Below, piece by piece: positions 34,540 through 47,300 of a DNA stretch of 64,000 nt (the stretch's first letter is position 1; every line of letters starts with the position of its first letter). The notes below the pieces were generated by a model. The model was not told the DNA's origin. It did not search any database and saw only the letters and a program-made list of their open reading frames with translations. The position numbers and the translations under genes were made by a program. Source of the stretch: G963556115 sp963667375 (GTDB lineage: Bacteria > Planctomycetota > SZUA-567); contig OY763323.1 of the NCBI GenBank assembly GCA_963667375.1, positions 2,914,001 through 2,978,000 on the forward strand. The letters are read 5' to 3'.

Positions 34540-35574
34540 AAAAAACTCAGTTCAATTATGTGCAAAACCCCTCTATTCATCAACAAAAAATCAGCAGAAT
34601 TTATAAAAACAACAAAATAAATCCATAAATCTTAATGTAACGGATTACAAAGATAATATACATCAGTTACGTCCTTATGCAAGTATAAAATTATTTTTCC
34701 CAAAAAACTACATTAATTGTCAAAGCCACCTGCATATTCTAAAACAAGAATATGCAAGTGGACAAAACCCAATATAAATATTTTTTCAGATATACTTAAT
34801 TTACTATATTATCCATGCCTGCCGATATACTCAAAGGCAGCAGCTGCAGACGTTATCAATTGTATAATTACTATGACAAATGTATCACACCACAGATAGT
34901 TTGAGCTATCCCATTTACTTTCTTAGCTATCAACTGATCAACAATTGGAGCGCCTACAGAGACATCACTGGCAAATACTCCCTACAGCACTATACTTGCT
35001 CCAGCTGTTTCATGTTATGATTAAAACAATTATTAAAAAGTAAAAAGAATACAGCGATATAGTATACTTTTCTCTTTCATTGGCATTTACTAATTAATCA
35101 ATAATGATGTTAAAGAATCAGTAGTAGGCAATTTTAATTTTCTACTTTATATTAGATTTAGATATCAATAATTATTTAGACGCATTGATGTTTTTGTAAT
35201 TTCCCTAATATTCCCTTACTACATATCTGCTAAGAATATATCTACTATTTATGATTGGTATAAAACAATCGTGCAAAATTTAGAATGCATTGCTTTTTGT
35301 TCACACATATATCAGTTTATTACTCAAAATAAACCCGTAATTTGTTATTAACTCACACCAAAGACGAACTAACACTCCTGACAGTATGAACATAAAACAA
35401 AGCTGGCGTACTTACAAAAACCTAACATTTTCAGTTCTATTTCCTTCAATTTTCTTCAGATATTACAAAAAATGTAAAATTTTTATTACTTTTTACTATA
35501 AAAACTAACTATCATTAGGGTAAAATTAAAATTCATATAGATATTGCTTTTAACATAAATCAAAGGGAATCATA
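34540..35574. other. AT-rich intergenic region between lacI and chemoreceptor
   Basis: Apart from O2 it holds a 15-bp inverted repeat with one mismatch (34726-34740 with 34747-34761, core TGCATATTCT / AGAATATGCA). I see no convincing coding frame; short open frames have no ribosome binding site. It must include the promoters of both flanking units. Confidence 0.5.
34636..34649. promoter_or_regulatory. LacI-type operator O2
   Basis: TGTAACGGATTACA shares both half-sites (TGTAA and TTACA) with O1, 121 bases away. The spacing would allow looping by a tetrameric repressor. Confidence 0.65.
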
Positions 35575-37863
35575 ATGAAAATCAAACATAAAATTAATTT
35601 GCTGGGTGGGATAGCCATCCTTTCTCTAATTTTACTTTCTGCGATTTTTGCTTGGATAATACAGAATGGCATTAACGGAGGCCAGCAACTTATTACTGCG
35701 TTTGATAAAGTTAATAATACGATCCCGACAATTGAAAAATCACTACAGAGCTTAGCATTGGTTTTAAATGCGGATAGAGATTCCTACCAGGCCTATGTGG
35801 CCAGATTGCAAGCAGCCAAGACGAATGACATTGAGCTGATCACACAATCAGACAGCAGTAATGATGAAAACATACAACAGGTACTTGAAAGAGCCTCCCA
35901 GGCTGCAGAAAACTTCAGTGCAGAAACCGCTGATATTTTCGCGGAATTCAATGAATCATTCCCTAAATGGAAGGAAAATAGCAAACGAACTCTGACTCTG
36001 ATCAAAAAAAGAAGTACCGCTTACACTGATCTTATGCAATCAAAATCAAATTCTGAACAACTATTTAATAAAATGCGCTCCTGCATTGATGAAATTTCTG
36101 GAATGCTCGAAAAGCAAATTACTGATAGTTCTAAAGTAACCAAACAACAGTACGCGAGCATTGATCTCGTCTATAATGCTGATCGTGATGCTTATCAGGC
36201 TCAAAATTTTGAACTACTCGCGCTATCGACCTCTGATAATAATGCTTTTATATCCTATGAAAAGGAGAATTCAGCAAACATAAAACAAGTTTCAGATAGG
36301 ATGTCAGAGGCAAGTAAAGAATTTGAGCAAACAATAAATTCTAAATATACTGACTTTAAAAAGTATTACTCAGAATGGGCACAAGCCAGCACCGCAACAG
36401 TCGCAACAAGTAAAGAGATTCTTGCAATAAATGCTGAACTCGCGATCCTTGATAAAAAGACCATTGCTGATTTTGACAAGACCAGAGATACACTGGACAG
36501 ATTGGGCGAAATGGCAAACACCATCTCCTCTGGAAACGTTAAATTAGTTCAGACAGAAGCAACAAATTTTAATAACTCAGTCGAACAATTAAAAATAATG
36601 CTTAAACAAACTATTTCAGTAGCGGCTATTCTTCTCGCACTAGTGATCGTTACAATAGTTATTGTAATTTTCCTTATTGCCAGAAGTCTCATAAAGCCAA
36701 TATTCGCTGCTATCACCGGAGTTGAAAAAATTGCGAAAGGAGATCTCGATGTTGAGTTTATGATAAGCCGCGATGAATTTGGCCATATGGCACAATCATT
36801 AAATAGAATGACTACGGAATTAAATCATAAAGCTAATCTTGCCGAAAACATCGCAGACCGGAATCTCGATATAAACGTAAACACACTTTCTGAAAAGGAT
36901 AAACTTGGAAACGCCTTCAGTACGATGGTTGACCGTCTTAATGAAGTCCTGCACACTGTCAATGGCGATATAGTCAAAGTTTCTGCCGCCACCAGCCAGG
37001 TATCAGCAGCTAGTACCTCCCTTTCACAGGGCGCAACCCAGCAGGCTGCGGCGATTGAAGAGATCAAAGCCTCTCTTATTGAAATTTCAACCCAAACCTC
37101 TGTAAATGCTGAAAATGCAACTCAAGCCAACAACTTTGCCAATAAAGTTACTGAAGCTTCTGAAACCGGCCAGAGAAGAATGAACAAAATGCGGCAATCG
37201 ATGGAACAGATTTCTCGTAATAGTGACCTCACCCAGAAGGTTGTTAAAACAATTGATGACATCGCATTTCAGACAAATCTGCTGGCGCTGAATGCCGCGG
37301 TTGAAGCGGCCAGAGCCGGGGCGCACGGTAAAGGGTTTGCGGTTGTAGCTGAAGAAGTAAGAAATCTTGCCGCTCGCTCTGCCAAGGCTGCCTCTGAAAC
37401 CGCGGAACTTATAGAACGTTCAAGTAAAGAAATTTCCGAAGGAGTCTCGGTTTGTGATCACACTGCGGAAGCTCTTGCAGAAATAACACTTAATGCAGAA
37501 AGTAATAATAAACTCATAGAACAAATCGCAACAGCATCTTCAGACCAGGCTGTAGCTCTTACTCAAATTAACAATGGACTTGAACAGATTGAAATGGTAA
37601 CACATCAGAACACGGCAAATGCTGAAGAAACAGCAAGTGCCTCTGAAAATATGGCCGCGCAAGCACTCGAACTTAAAAAATTATTCTCAATGTTTAAATT
37701 GCGCGATCTAAAAACAAAACCGGCAAAACGATCAAAGCAACTTAAGAATAATCAAATGCGAACTCCTATAGTCAGTTCAAAGTTAAACAAACTTGCTAAA
37801 GCCGCAATTATCGCGCCTACAGATGAGATAAAGCTGGACGATGAGGAATTTGGCAAATTCTAA
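35575..37863 (+). CDS. Methyl-accepting chemotaxis receptor
   Basis: A 762-residue transducer. Membrane helix at about 10-32; a long helical periplasmic sensor (33-342) with two repeated segments each containing NADRDAYQA-like motifs, as in helical bimodular sensors; second helix at about 347-370; HAMP (370-425); and the cytoplasmic hairpin whose tip DDIAFQTNLLALNAAVEAARAGAHGKGFAVVAEEVRNLA binds CheA/CheW. It senses a small ligand directly and controls swimming. AAAGGG precedes the ATG. No other che genes are in the window. Confidence 0.93.
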   Translation: MKIKHKINLLGGIAILSLILLSAIFAWIIQNGINGGQQLITAFDKVNNTIPTIEKSLQSLALVLNADRDSYQAYVARLQAAKTNDIELITQSDSSNDENIQQVLERASQAAENFSAETADIFAEFNESFPKWKENSKRTLTLIKKRSTAYTDLMQSKSNSEQLFNKMRSCIDEISGMLEKQITDSSKVTKQQYASIDLVYNADRDAYQAQNFELLALSTSDNNAFISYEKENSANIKQVSDRMSEASKEFEQTINSKYTDFKKYYSEWAQASTATVATSKEILAINAELAILDKKTIADFDKTRDTLDRLGEMANTISSGNVKLVQTEATNFNNSVEQLKIMLKQTISVAAILLALVIVTIVIVIFLIARSLIKPIFAAITGVEKIAKGDLDVEFMISRDEFGHMAQSLNRMTTELNHKANLAENIADRNLDINVNTLSEKDKLGNAFSTMVDRLNEVLHTVNGDIVKVSAATSQVSAASTSLSQGATQQAAAIEEIKASLIEISTQTSVNAENATQANNFANKVTEASETGQRRMNKMRQSMEQISRNSDLTQKVVKTIDDIAFQTNLLALNAAVEAARAGAHGKGFAVVAEEVRNLAARSAKAASETAELIERSSKEISEGVSVCDHTAEALAEITLNAESNNKLIEQIATASSDQAVALTQINNGLEQIEMVTHQNTANAEETASASENMAAQALELKKLFSMFKLRDLKTKPAKRSKQLKNNQMRTPIVSSKLNKLAKAAIIAPTDEIKLDDEEFGKF

Positions 37864-37919
37864 GATTATGTTTATTGAATTACGGATAACTTCGTGCTCT
37901 GAATATTATTAAAACACAT

Positions 37920-38372
37920 TCACTTTGAACCTGCTAAATATGCGAACTTAATCTGCTCAATCTCTGTAGAGTAACTTTTTCCTGAGATTATCTGAGTGAA
38001 TAACCGCTTTAATAGACCGGCAAGTTCATCAGCAAAATTAATACAAACAATGCGCTCGCTATTCATAAACTTTTTAATAACTGTATTGCCGCTGTCATCA
38101 ATTAGCGGCATATTATAACCATAAACAAAAGCGAATAACCCTTTCATCAGTTCGACTGACCGTTTCTGCACCTCTATTAGCATCAATTCATGCCGGGACA
38201 GCACCTCTGGCTTGAACAGAATCATTCGTGAAATTCGTGTACTTCCAGTACCGTTTAACACCCTTGCCACCAATTTATTCCCTTGATCGGTGGCAACAAA
38301 AATTTCAATATTAACGGTTATTTCAAGTTTAGCCAAACCCCATATCTCAACACACGAATCAGCGTTATTCAT
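37920..38372 (-). CDS. Hypothetical protein, 150 aa
   Basis: Soluble protein; beta-rich N-terminal half (LEITVNIEIFVATDQGNKLVA), helical C-terminal half. ATG at 38372 has AAGG upstream, a GTG lies three codons earlier. Convergent with the chemoreceptor. No recognised domain. Confidence 0.6.
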   Translation of the reverse strand: MNNADSCVEIWGLAKLEITVNIEIFVATDQGNKLVARVLNGTGSTRISRMILFKPEVLSRHELMLIEVQKRSVELMKGLFAFVYGYNMPLIDDSGNTVIKKFMNSERIVCINFADELAGLLKRLFTQIISGKSYSTEIEQIKFAYLAGSK

Positions 38373-38573
38373 GACAGACACCTTAAACCAAAGTTAAATT
38401 TATGCAACTTTTGAAACCGCAGGTATTATTTTCAGATTTTTCACAAATATTAGATAAATTTCCCGGGTTAAATCGTATATAATAAATATGAATTCACTAG
38501 ATAAATTAAAATATCAACTAAATACCAGAACCATAATGTTAGATTCTAAAACTAATAATCAAAGATATAAACT

Positions 38574-39041
38574 ATGATTAAACAACTTTTACTACTGTTT
38601 ATCTTTTGTTGCGCGACAGCCTATTCTGGCGAACCTCTGCATGGAAACGCTATGCCCAAGCCTTTACCACGCCCAATCCATCCATATCCCGAGCATGCGC
38701 GTATCCATTTACCGGAACCAGAACCTCTACCGCAGGAAGAGCCGAGACTAGATGGAGAACATTTGAATGAAACCAAACGTATGCCTGAGCCTGCTCCCAG
38801 ACCTGAATACAAACCGCAGACTGACAGAGCAAAACCTAGATATCCAAGACCAGACCGTGACAACATCCCAGCTACTGATGAAGACCCTCCTTTAGCATGG
38901 CCTGAAGATAATAATATGCAGAATTCCGGCTCTGGTGATCTCCCGATACCGGATCCCCAGCCTATGCCAAACGATCTACCAATACCTGATCCGGTTTCAA
39001 TGCCTGATAATCTACCCTTTCCAGGGACACAGCAAAATTAA
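38574..39041 (+). CDS. Secreted proline-rich protein
   Basis: A 155-residue protein: signal peptide MIKQLLLLFIFCCATAYSG, then a disordered chain with Pro at about every third to fifth residue, rich in Glu and Arg (PEPEPLPQEEPRL). Near the C-terminus a repeat PIPDPQPMPNDLPIPDPVSMPDNLPFP is visible. It may be a cell-wall-spanning or surface spacer. No catalytic domain. Confidence 0.6.
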   Translation: MIKQLLLLFIFCCATAYSGEPLHGNAMPKPLPRPIHPYPEHARIHLPEPEPLPQEEPRLDGEHLNETKRMPEPAPRPEYKPQTDRAKPRYPRPDRDNIPATDEDPPLAWPEDNNMQNSGSGDLPIPDPQPMPNDLPIPDPVSMPDNLPFPGTQQN

Positions 39042-39100
39042 CGTACAAATATGGCGACGCTAATTTTAGAAATCCAGAAACGTTAAACCTGATATTATGC

Positions 39101-41305
39101 TTAATCTGATATGTCTCTTATAAGCCCCTGCAAGATTTCTGCAGCCTGACTAAATTCTTCATCAAAAATAAGTTTATCTATCAGCCCCAGTTTCGACATT
39201 AAAAAACCGGGCAGCTCCATTAGCAGCAGTGAATCACTCTTCAGCTCATAACCAGCAGTATCTTTTGCGCTAATCGCTGAATTCATTTCTTTAAGTGAGC
39301 AAATAATACTCCCCCTAACATTACTGCTTACTTGTGATACTGCGGATTTCTTCTTTATATTGAATTGTTCACTATAAAAGTCTTCAGCCTCAGAAATCGT
39401 ATCACAAAATAAGGAATTAATCGTTTCAACAAATGTTTTCATTCCATTAAAATCTTTATTACGTGCAAATTCTTCTATTTGTGCGGCGGCTTCTGCTACC
39501 TGTCGCATGGCAAGATTTGCACTTGCTCCTTTTGCCTTATGCGCAGCAAGCTCAAGTTTCTCAGCATCCATTGTATTATAATAATCGTTGAGTGACTTTA
39601 GGGTTGGTGAAATATCTTCAACATATTTTGCAATAAGGTTTATTACTGCCTCACGCCCCATAGTTGCCTCCAAAGTTGAAAGTCTCGCACTGTCAAAATA
39701 ATTTAATTTGCTTTGTACCGCTATTTTCAGCATCTCTTCATTACCGGCAATTCCAGTTACCCGTGAAATTTCCCGCATCAACACCTGAGACTTAACCGGC
39801 TTGGAGACAAAACCGTTCATACCCGCCGCATAGCATTTCTCAATATCAGATGACATCGCATTTGCAGTAAGTGCAATAATCGGTAATTTAGACCATTTCT
39901 CTCCTAATTCCCTGATCTTCATTGTACTCGTTATTCCATCCATCTCAGGCATTTGCATATCCATCAGCACCACATCAAATTGCTGGTTCCGGCATGCATC
40001 AAACGCTTCAAGTCCGTTTTTAACCACAGATACAGCATGTTTATCAACCTGCAGAAATCCCAGAGCTACCTGCTGATTAACAAGATTATCTTCAGCTAAA
40101 AGTATTTTTAACGGCGGCAAGTGCAGTTTAGTAAGAGTTGAGAACTCTGTCAACTCAAGCGCTGTTTTATCAGAAATAATCGTGGGCACGGAAAACCAGA
40201 ACTTACTCCCTCTCCCAGGCTCGCTCTCAACCCCTATTTCTCCATGCATCAACGCTACAATCTTACTGCAGATAGCTAAACCAAGACCTGTACCACCATA
40301 TTTTCTTGAAATTGAGGAATCAACCTGTGAAAAATCCTTGAACAGTCTTTTTTTCCCATCATCATCAATGCCAATACCGGAATCACGTACACTAAAGACC
40401 AATCTGTTTTTGTCGTCTCTCTCGAGTTCAATAACAATCTTTCCTGAACTGGTAAATTTAATAGCATTACTCAAAAAATTCAATACAACCTGTCGTATAC
40501 GATTACCATCACCAAGCAGGGCTTCCGGCACTTGTTCAGCTATAACCGACACCAGTGAAAGTCCTTTCTCTTGAGCGCGATTCAGCATTAAATTCATGGC
40601 AGATCCGATTATTTTTCTGGGATCATATGATATCTCTTCAAGAACGAGTTTTCCTGCTTCAAGTTTTGAAAGATCAAGTATATCATTTATAATTGTAAGT
40701 AACGCCTCACCAGAAGAATAGATTGTGTTGGCATATTCCAGCTGCAAAGAGGTAAGCTTCGTCTCTAACATTAATTGCACCATCCCAAGCACTCCATTCA
40801 TCGGTGTACGTATTTCATGACTCATCATTGCCAGAAATTCGGCCTTGGCCCTAGTTGCCTCTTCCGCCTTTTCAGCATTTTCCTGAGCAAGTTTACGCTG
40901 TTCTTCAATTTCAAGAGCCATAAGATGTATCGAAAGATGCGTACGTACTCTGGCTTTAACCTCCAACACTTCGAAAGGCTTGGTAATATAATCAACCGCT
41001 CCCTGCTCAAAGCCTTTAGTCTTATCCTTTATATCAGTCAAAGCCGTAAGAAAGATTATCGGAATATTTGCTGTTTCCGGTTGCGACTTTAATCTTGAGC
41101 ATACCTCGTAGCCATCAATATCAGGCATCATCACATCCAGCAGAATAAGGTCAGGAATCTCAACCGCAACCGACTCCAAAGCCAGTTCACCATTAATCGC
41201 AACACTTACCTCATAATCTTCACCTAAAGCCTCAAGCAGAAGGTCAACGTTTGCTTCCGTATCATCAACGACCAGTATTGTTGCTTCATTTATGGATTTC
41301 ATCAA
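39101..41305 (-). CDS. Hybrid sensor kinase: REC-HisKA-HATPase-REC-HPt
   Basis: A 734-residue cytosolic phosphorelay protein. An N-terminal receiver (ILVVDDTEANVDLL; acceptor Asp in LILLDVMMPDIDGYE), a coiled linker, a kinase with phospho-His at about 163 (MMSHEIRTPMN), an ATP-binding domain (NAIKFTSSG, DSGIGI, GGTGLGLAI), a second receiver from about 398 (LLAEDNLVNQQ, VLMDMQMPEMDG) and an HPt with His near 588 (HKAKGASANL). No membrane segment, so its input probably arrives by phosphate transfer to the first receiver. It follows the giant kinase gene by ten bases. Confidence 0.92.
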   Translation of the reverse strand: MMKSINEATILVVDDTEANVDLLLEALGEDYEVSVAINGELALESVAVEIPDLILLDVMMPDIDGYEVCSRLKSQPETANIPIIFLTALTDIKDKTKGFEQGAVDYITKPFEVLEVKARVRTHLSIHLMALEIEEQRKLAQENAEKAEEATRAKAEFLAMMSHEIRTPMNGVLGMVQLMLETKLTSLQLEYANTIYSSGEALLTIINDILDLSKLEAGKLVLEEISYDPRKIIGSAMNLMLNRAQEKGLSLVSVIAEQVPEALLGDGNRIRQVVLNFLSNAIKFTSSGKIVIELERDDKNRLVFSVRDSGIGIDDDGKKRLFKDFSQVDSSISRKYGGTGLGLAICSKIVALMHGEIGVESEPGRGSKFWFSVPTIISDKTALELTEFSTLTKLHLPPLKILLAEDNLVNQQVALGFLQVDKHAVSVVKNGLEAFDACRNQQFDVVLMDMQMPEMDGITSTMKIRELGEKWSKLPIIALTANAMSSDIEKCYAAGMNGFVSKPVKSQVLMREISRVTGIAGNEEMLKIAVQSKLNYFDSARLSTLEATMGREAVINLIAKYVEDISPTLKSLNDYYNTMDAEKLELAAHKAKGASANLAMRQVAEAAAQIEEFARNKDFNGMKTFVETINSLFCDTISEAEDFYSEQFNIKKKSAVSQVSSNVRGSIICSLKEMNSAISAKDTAGYELKSDSLLLMELPGFLMSKLGLIDKLIFDEEFSQAAEILQGLIRDISD

Positions 41306-41315
41306 TTATATATCC

Positions 41316-44300
41316 TTAAAAAATATTACTGAGGCTGTTGATAATTACTAGCACTTCTTTAAAACGGTATTTATTTACCAGCGTTACAATCTCCTTAACT
41401 TGTTCTGAAACTTCTGATGGCCATTCCTTGGAATGCAATTTTGAGGCAAGTTCCTTGCAGTATTTGGCTTTCTTGGCTTCTACATAAGGAGTTAGTTCCT
41501 TAATAATTTCCATGAGTTCGCTGTAATCACCCTTAGATTTAATAATATCATCCTCCTGCTCATTACTAATATTATTATTAATACCAGTAATGGCAATGCT
41601 GAGTTTCTGCTGTAAAATATCTAATAAACCAGAAATTTCATCCAGTCTGTCATCCTTGAAGGCCAGTTCTACAGTTGCCGCAGAATTCTGTAGCGCTACT
41701 GCGCCCAAGTTTCCAGCGACCCCTTTAAGACTATGCGAATAACGCTGTGCCTCATCCAGCCGATTCTCAGTAATCATTTTTGATATATCTTGTGAGGCAT
41801 TTTTATATTCTGCGCCAAATTTCAAAAGCAGCTTTTCATACAATTTCTTATTCCCGGCAACACGCATCAATCCTTCCTCCACATTGATTTCAGGAAGATG
41901 CCCAGGCAGAACCATATCGCTCACTACAGGAGGTGGCGTATACGTAATCGCACTGACCGCCGATTCTACATTTGAAATAGCCACATACTGTTTTAAGGTA
42001 TCGAATAACTGCTGTGGATTAATTGGTTTCGCAATATGATCATTCATACCTGCAGCGAGAGCTTTCTCTTTATCACCTGACATCGCATTCGCGGTCATTG
42101 CAATTATCGGCAGCTCCTTTACATAATACTCATCATCATAATTTCGAATTTTATTGGCTGCAGTATATCCATCCATCAACGGCATTTGAATATCCATAAG
42201 TACGGCATCATACTTTTTCTCACGAACTTTAACAGTTGCCTCAACCCCGTTATTGGCGATATCAACACTGATTCTTGCCGCAGCCAGTAATTCGGTTGCC
42301 ACCTCCTGGTTCAACTCATTATCTTCTACCAATAATATCTGGGCACCATATAATGGACTCAAATCGTCAGTAGCAACTGAAATATTATTTGTCGCCAACT
42401 CCGTATCGTTATTATCATTACAAAATACCGACATTATGCTGTCAAGAATTACTGATTGCGTAGTCGGCTTCACCAGAAATCCGTCAAAACCTGATTTATC
42501 AGCGTGCATCATTATCTCTTCACGTCCGTAAGCAGTTAACATTATCATTTTCGGTTTAAGCTTAATGCCTGTATTTGTCAGAATAGCTTTTGCAGTTTCA
42601 ATCCCGTTCATTCCCGGCATTTTCCAATCAATAAATAACAGCTGGTATGGGTCAGCACCAGAATTATTTAATAATTCTGCGATAGCCTCTTCACCGGAAC
42701 CAGCCAGAATTACTCTGAAACTCATCGCAACCAACATTGCTTCCATAATTTCCTGTGATGTTGGATTGTCATCAACGACCAAAATTTTCATATTTCGAAG
42801 ATCTGGATCAGGCGTGAGACTCTTCCGTAATGCATTTTTGCTCTTTCTAAGCTTTACGGTAAACTGAAAGTTACTTCCAGCCCCCTCTTCACTCTCAACC
42901 CAGATTGTTCCGTGCATCATTTCACATAAATGCTTACAGATTGAAAGACCTAACCCGGTTCCGCCATATTTACGGGTAGTAGAAGCATCAGCCTGAGAAA
43001 ATGCCTGAAATAGCTTATGCTGCTGTTCCGTAGTCATTCCAATACCAGTATCTCTAACTGAAAATTTCAGCGTGACCTCCTGAGCAACAGCTTCTAATAA
43101 CTCTACGCCAATGACAATTTCACCTCGATGAGTAAATTTCGCCGCATTATTAGCAAGATTAATCAGGATTTGTCCCAAGCGTAATGGATCACCGTATAAA
43201 GCTCTGGGAACATCAGAAGCAAAACTCACAAGCAGCTCAATTCCTTTACTCTCGATCTTTATACCAACCATGGTTGTAACGTCATTTAAAACCTGATCAA
43301 GATCAAAATCAATTTCTTCAATAGTCATTTTACCAGCTTCTATTTTAGAAAAATCTAAAATATCATTGATAATACCGAGTAATGAACGGGCTGAAGAATC
43401 AATTTTCTGAATATAGTTACGCTGTTTTGAATTTAGTTCCGTACCAAGAGCCAGATGTGCCATCCCCATAATGGCATTCATTGGAGTTCTTATCTCATGA
43501 CTCATATTCGCCAGAAAATCACTCTTAGCTTTTGTAGCTTCCTCTGCCTTATTCTTGGCAACAACAAGATCATATTCCATTTTCTTACGGTCTGTAATAT
43601 CAAATGAATACTCAATCATCTGTATCACGTTACCATTATTATCCAAAATTGGATATCCATGAATTTCATAATACCTCTTGCCGGACTCCTCATCAGTATA
43701 ACAGTGCTCGACAACTACCGGCTGCTTCGTTATCTTTACAGCCTCAACCGGACAGGTATTTCCGGCAGCATCATGGCACGGTTGACTTTGATTGCGAATA
43801 AGACTATAGCAAATTTCCGATTCCTGCGAACTAAGTTTCCGCGCGGTATCATTCATCATCAGAATAGAATAATCCACGGTATTAATAACAAAGAATGGAT
43901 GCGTCAGTGAATTAAGTGTCGTTTCCAAGAAATCTTTCTGATGCTGGATTTCCAGCTGCTTCTCCCGCATTTCTTCATCTAAAATACATCTTTGCCAGAT
44001 ATGACCAATTTGCTGTACCAGCGTTTCAATCAACGGTGCCAACTGTACAACAATCGAGTCCTGTCCTGATTCAGGAGAACAGATAACGAATATGCCATGA
44101 CACTCTTTCCCTACTTTAATAGGAAATATTGCACAACTCCTGAACCCGGACTTTTCTGCAAATTCAATACACTCAGGATCATGCTCTGCACTGTAAACAT
44201 CATCAACAATTACTATAGTTGCAGTTGTTAGAGCATCCTGAAAGCATGCTATACCACTTTGCTCTGGCAGCATTTCTGTATCACCCGCAGCCGCAATAGG

Positions 44301-47300
44301 AATAATATCTCCACTTTCTGTATCTGGTACCCCTATCCAGACATTATGTAACCACAAATTTTCAACCGTTATATTACAGGCGGTATGCAGCAATTCGTCA
44401 ATCGAGCAACACTGTGAAATACGCTGCCCGGCTTTTTGCAGACCTTGCGCCCAGTCTGCTCTCATAGCCAGATCATCCTCCATCTGCCGCCGCTCTGTTA
44501 TATTATGCCCCATCGCAACAATAAATGAAATGTTGCCATATTTATCCCTGACCGGAGTAAACGATACATCAAGATACATCAAGCTGCCATCTCTCGTCGG
44601 CAAAGCCATATCCAATTTGGAATTTTCGCCGTTTATCGCTGTTGACACCGCCGCATGTACTTGAGACTTGATCTCAACCGATCCACCCCATTCAAGTTCA
44701 TCAGCAAGTTTCTTTCCAATAAGCTCACTTTCACTTCGCTCTACCATCTGTATGCCGGCATTATTTACTTCCAGAATTCTCCCGTCAATATCCATTATCG
44801 CCATCAGCTGAATTGTCTGAACAAACAACGCTCTAAATTTTTCTTCGCGTTTACGTAATTCAGCAGTACTGGTTGCGGCCAGTTTTTCCCAGTTATCACG
44901 GGCTGTACGTAATCTTGATTTCGAGCGCTCATTACTCCATATTGCAAAGCCGATAAGCAAAAGTGAGGTTATCACCGTAATGCCAACAACCGATATAATA
45001 ATTTTTCTATCATAATAATAATCATTCAGACCGGATAACTCATCAACCTCAGTTACAATACCAATATTGTATTCATTACTCCAAATCCAGGCGCCAAGGA
45101 CATCCCGTCCGCAATAATCAGTATAACTTGTCATACTGCTGCCACTGCCGTATTTCACGGCAAAGGCAACTGCTTTGGTTAATTCTGATTCGCCGTTATC
45201 CGGATGATATTTGATTTTTCGGTGTACTGATCTTGGAACAACAGCTTTAATATGTGAAAAAGGCTGCTTTGCATCAGTAATCAAACCACACTCAAGCAGT
45301 CGTTCCTGATTATAGCTGCCACTGAGAATATACCCCTGATCATTAAACGCATAGATTTCACTCCCGGCTAAAATACGTCCAGCCTGAAATATCTTGGAAA
45401 AACTTTTTTCTGAATCATAGTATAATGCCAATACAGCAATAATGTTACCTGCATTATTATATAAAGGGGTAACAACAGCCATAACTGCTGATTTACGCAT
45501 TAAATCACCCGCAGTTGAAATAGCAAACATTGTCGGCGGCACCCAAATGGTTTCGCCGCGAAATGCCCTATCGATCTGTTCAGAATTATTATTAAGGAAT
45601 AAATTATTCTGTTCGAGAGATATATTTGAAGAGGTAGCAGTATGATTAGGACTTCTGGTGATAATACTGAAGCCAAAATTAGCCGTACGTCTATCCATTG
45701 ACTCAAAAAACTTACGAGTCTCAATCAAAACCTTCTTATCACTACCGGGAGTATCATTTCTCGCCCCAGTTACTAGCCGTTGTACTAAAGACTGCAATTC
45801 AGGTTCAGCGGCAAGACGCTGAATATAATCACTCTCAAAATCAACCCAGTCCCGAAATGAATCATACGCTGTATTGGTGATAATATTCAATAAGTTATCC
45901 GCCGTTCTACGGCAATGTTTCTCGATGTCATTGAGTCCAATTACAGCACCTAGAATAATTGCTGTTAAAAATCCGCCCAAAACAACCATACTTAATAACA
46001 TCATATTAATACGTCTTGATAACGCCGGGAGAATTTTCTTGAGTAAAGAAGCGATGACATAGAGAATAATTATCAGGAGCGCCATAACCCCGGCTATCAT
46101 CAGAATTGTATGCCAGAAATTACTCGCTTCATTAATGCTTTTTTCCTCTGCAGAAATTTTCTTTTCAAATGAACTGCGTAACCGCCATTTATATAGCAGC
46201 GAATCAAACTCACTCTTCGTTATTGACGCCATAGACTTTTTTATAAGTGCCAGAAGTTTAAAATTGTCAGAGCGTACTCCTATCCTTAAATTATTATGCT
46301 CAGAATCATCAAATTCAAATTCACCGCTGGTTACAATATTTGATATCATGTTATCACGGATAACATAATTTATGACCGACTCCTTTTCCAGTGTTGCATC
46401 GGCTTCACCCAGGGAGACCGCCTTTAATGACGCAGCAACATCCTTGACTATGAGGAGCCGGATACGTGGAAACTGCTCGCGAAGTATCTCCTGATAATAG
46501 AAACCTTCCGGTATCGCAACCGTTTTTCCGTTCAATTCATTAATATTTTTATAAGCGTTTACTCTTCTGCTGGCAATCACACTCCGACTGACAAAATAAG
46601 TATCAGTAAAAAGAATATACTTTTCTCGGGAGTCTGTCCGGACAATATTAAGGATAACATCGAGCTGCTCACCTTCAAGCATATTTAAAAATTCATCCCA
46701 GCTCGGACCTGAAATATAATCAATCTCTATCCCCAGTCGAGATGCGATAAGATTCATATAATCAACGGAAAAACCAGCTGGAGTATCATCACTGATAAAA
46801 TTAAACGGAGCAAAATTACTCTCATTATCAACCTTGATAACCGGATGTGCAGTAATCCAATTCTTCTCTTCATCGGTCAATTTAATTATTTGTTCACGCC
46901 CAGTATCAAAGTGCAACCATCTTTCCTTTAATTCCGCAACATCATTAAATCCAATACTCCTGATAGCTTTATTCAGAATACCCTTAAGCACAGGCCAATC
47001 ATTACGTACCGCCAAACGCAGATTCTGCAGATCAGGGTCCCCCAGAACTGCCTCACCGCTGACGGCTAATGATATCAATTTATTTTCATTAATAAGATGT
47101 CTCGAAACTGCTTCTACCGCAAGAGTTGCATCGGCATTACCCGCCGCTACAGCCTGCAAGGCTTCAAGTGTACTCTCTACCGAAAGAAGTTTTATCGCAG
47201 GATATTCCTCACGCAATATTTCCTCATATAAAAAATTACGGGGTATTGAAACAGTTTTCCCTTTTAGCTGTGCCAATGAGCTTATGGGATTTTGCTTTGC

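Noticed and set aside
34717..34899. 60-residue frame in the lacI-chemoreceptor gap
   Set aside because: No ribosome binding site, no domain, and it covers the arms of an inverted repeat.
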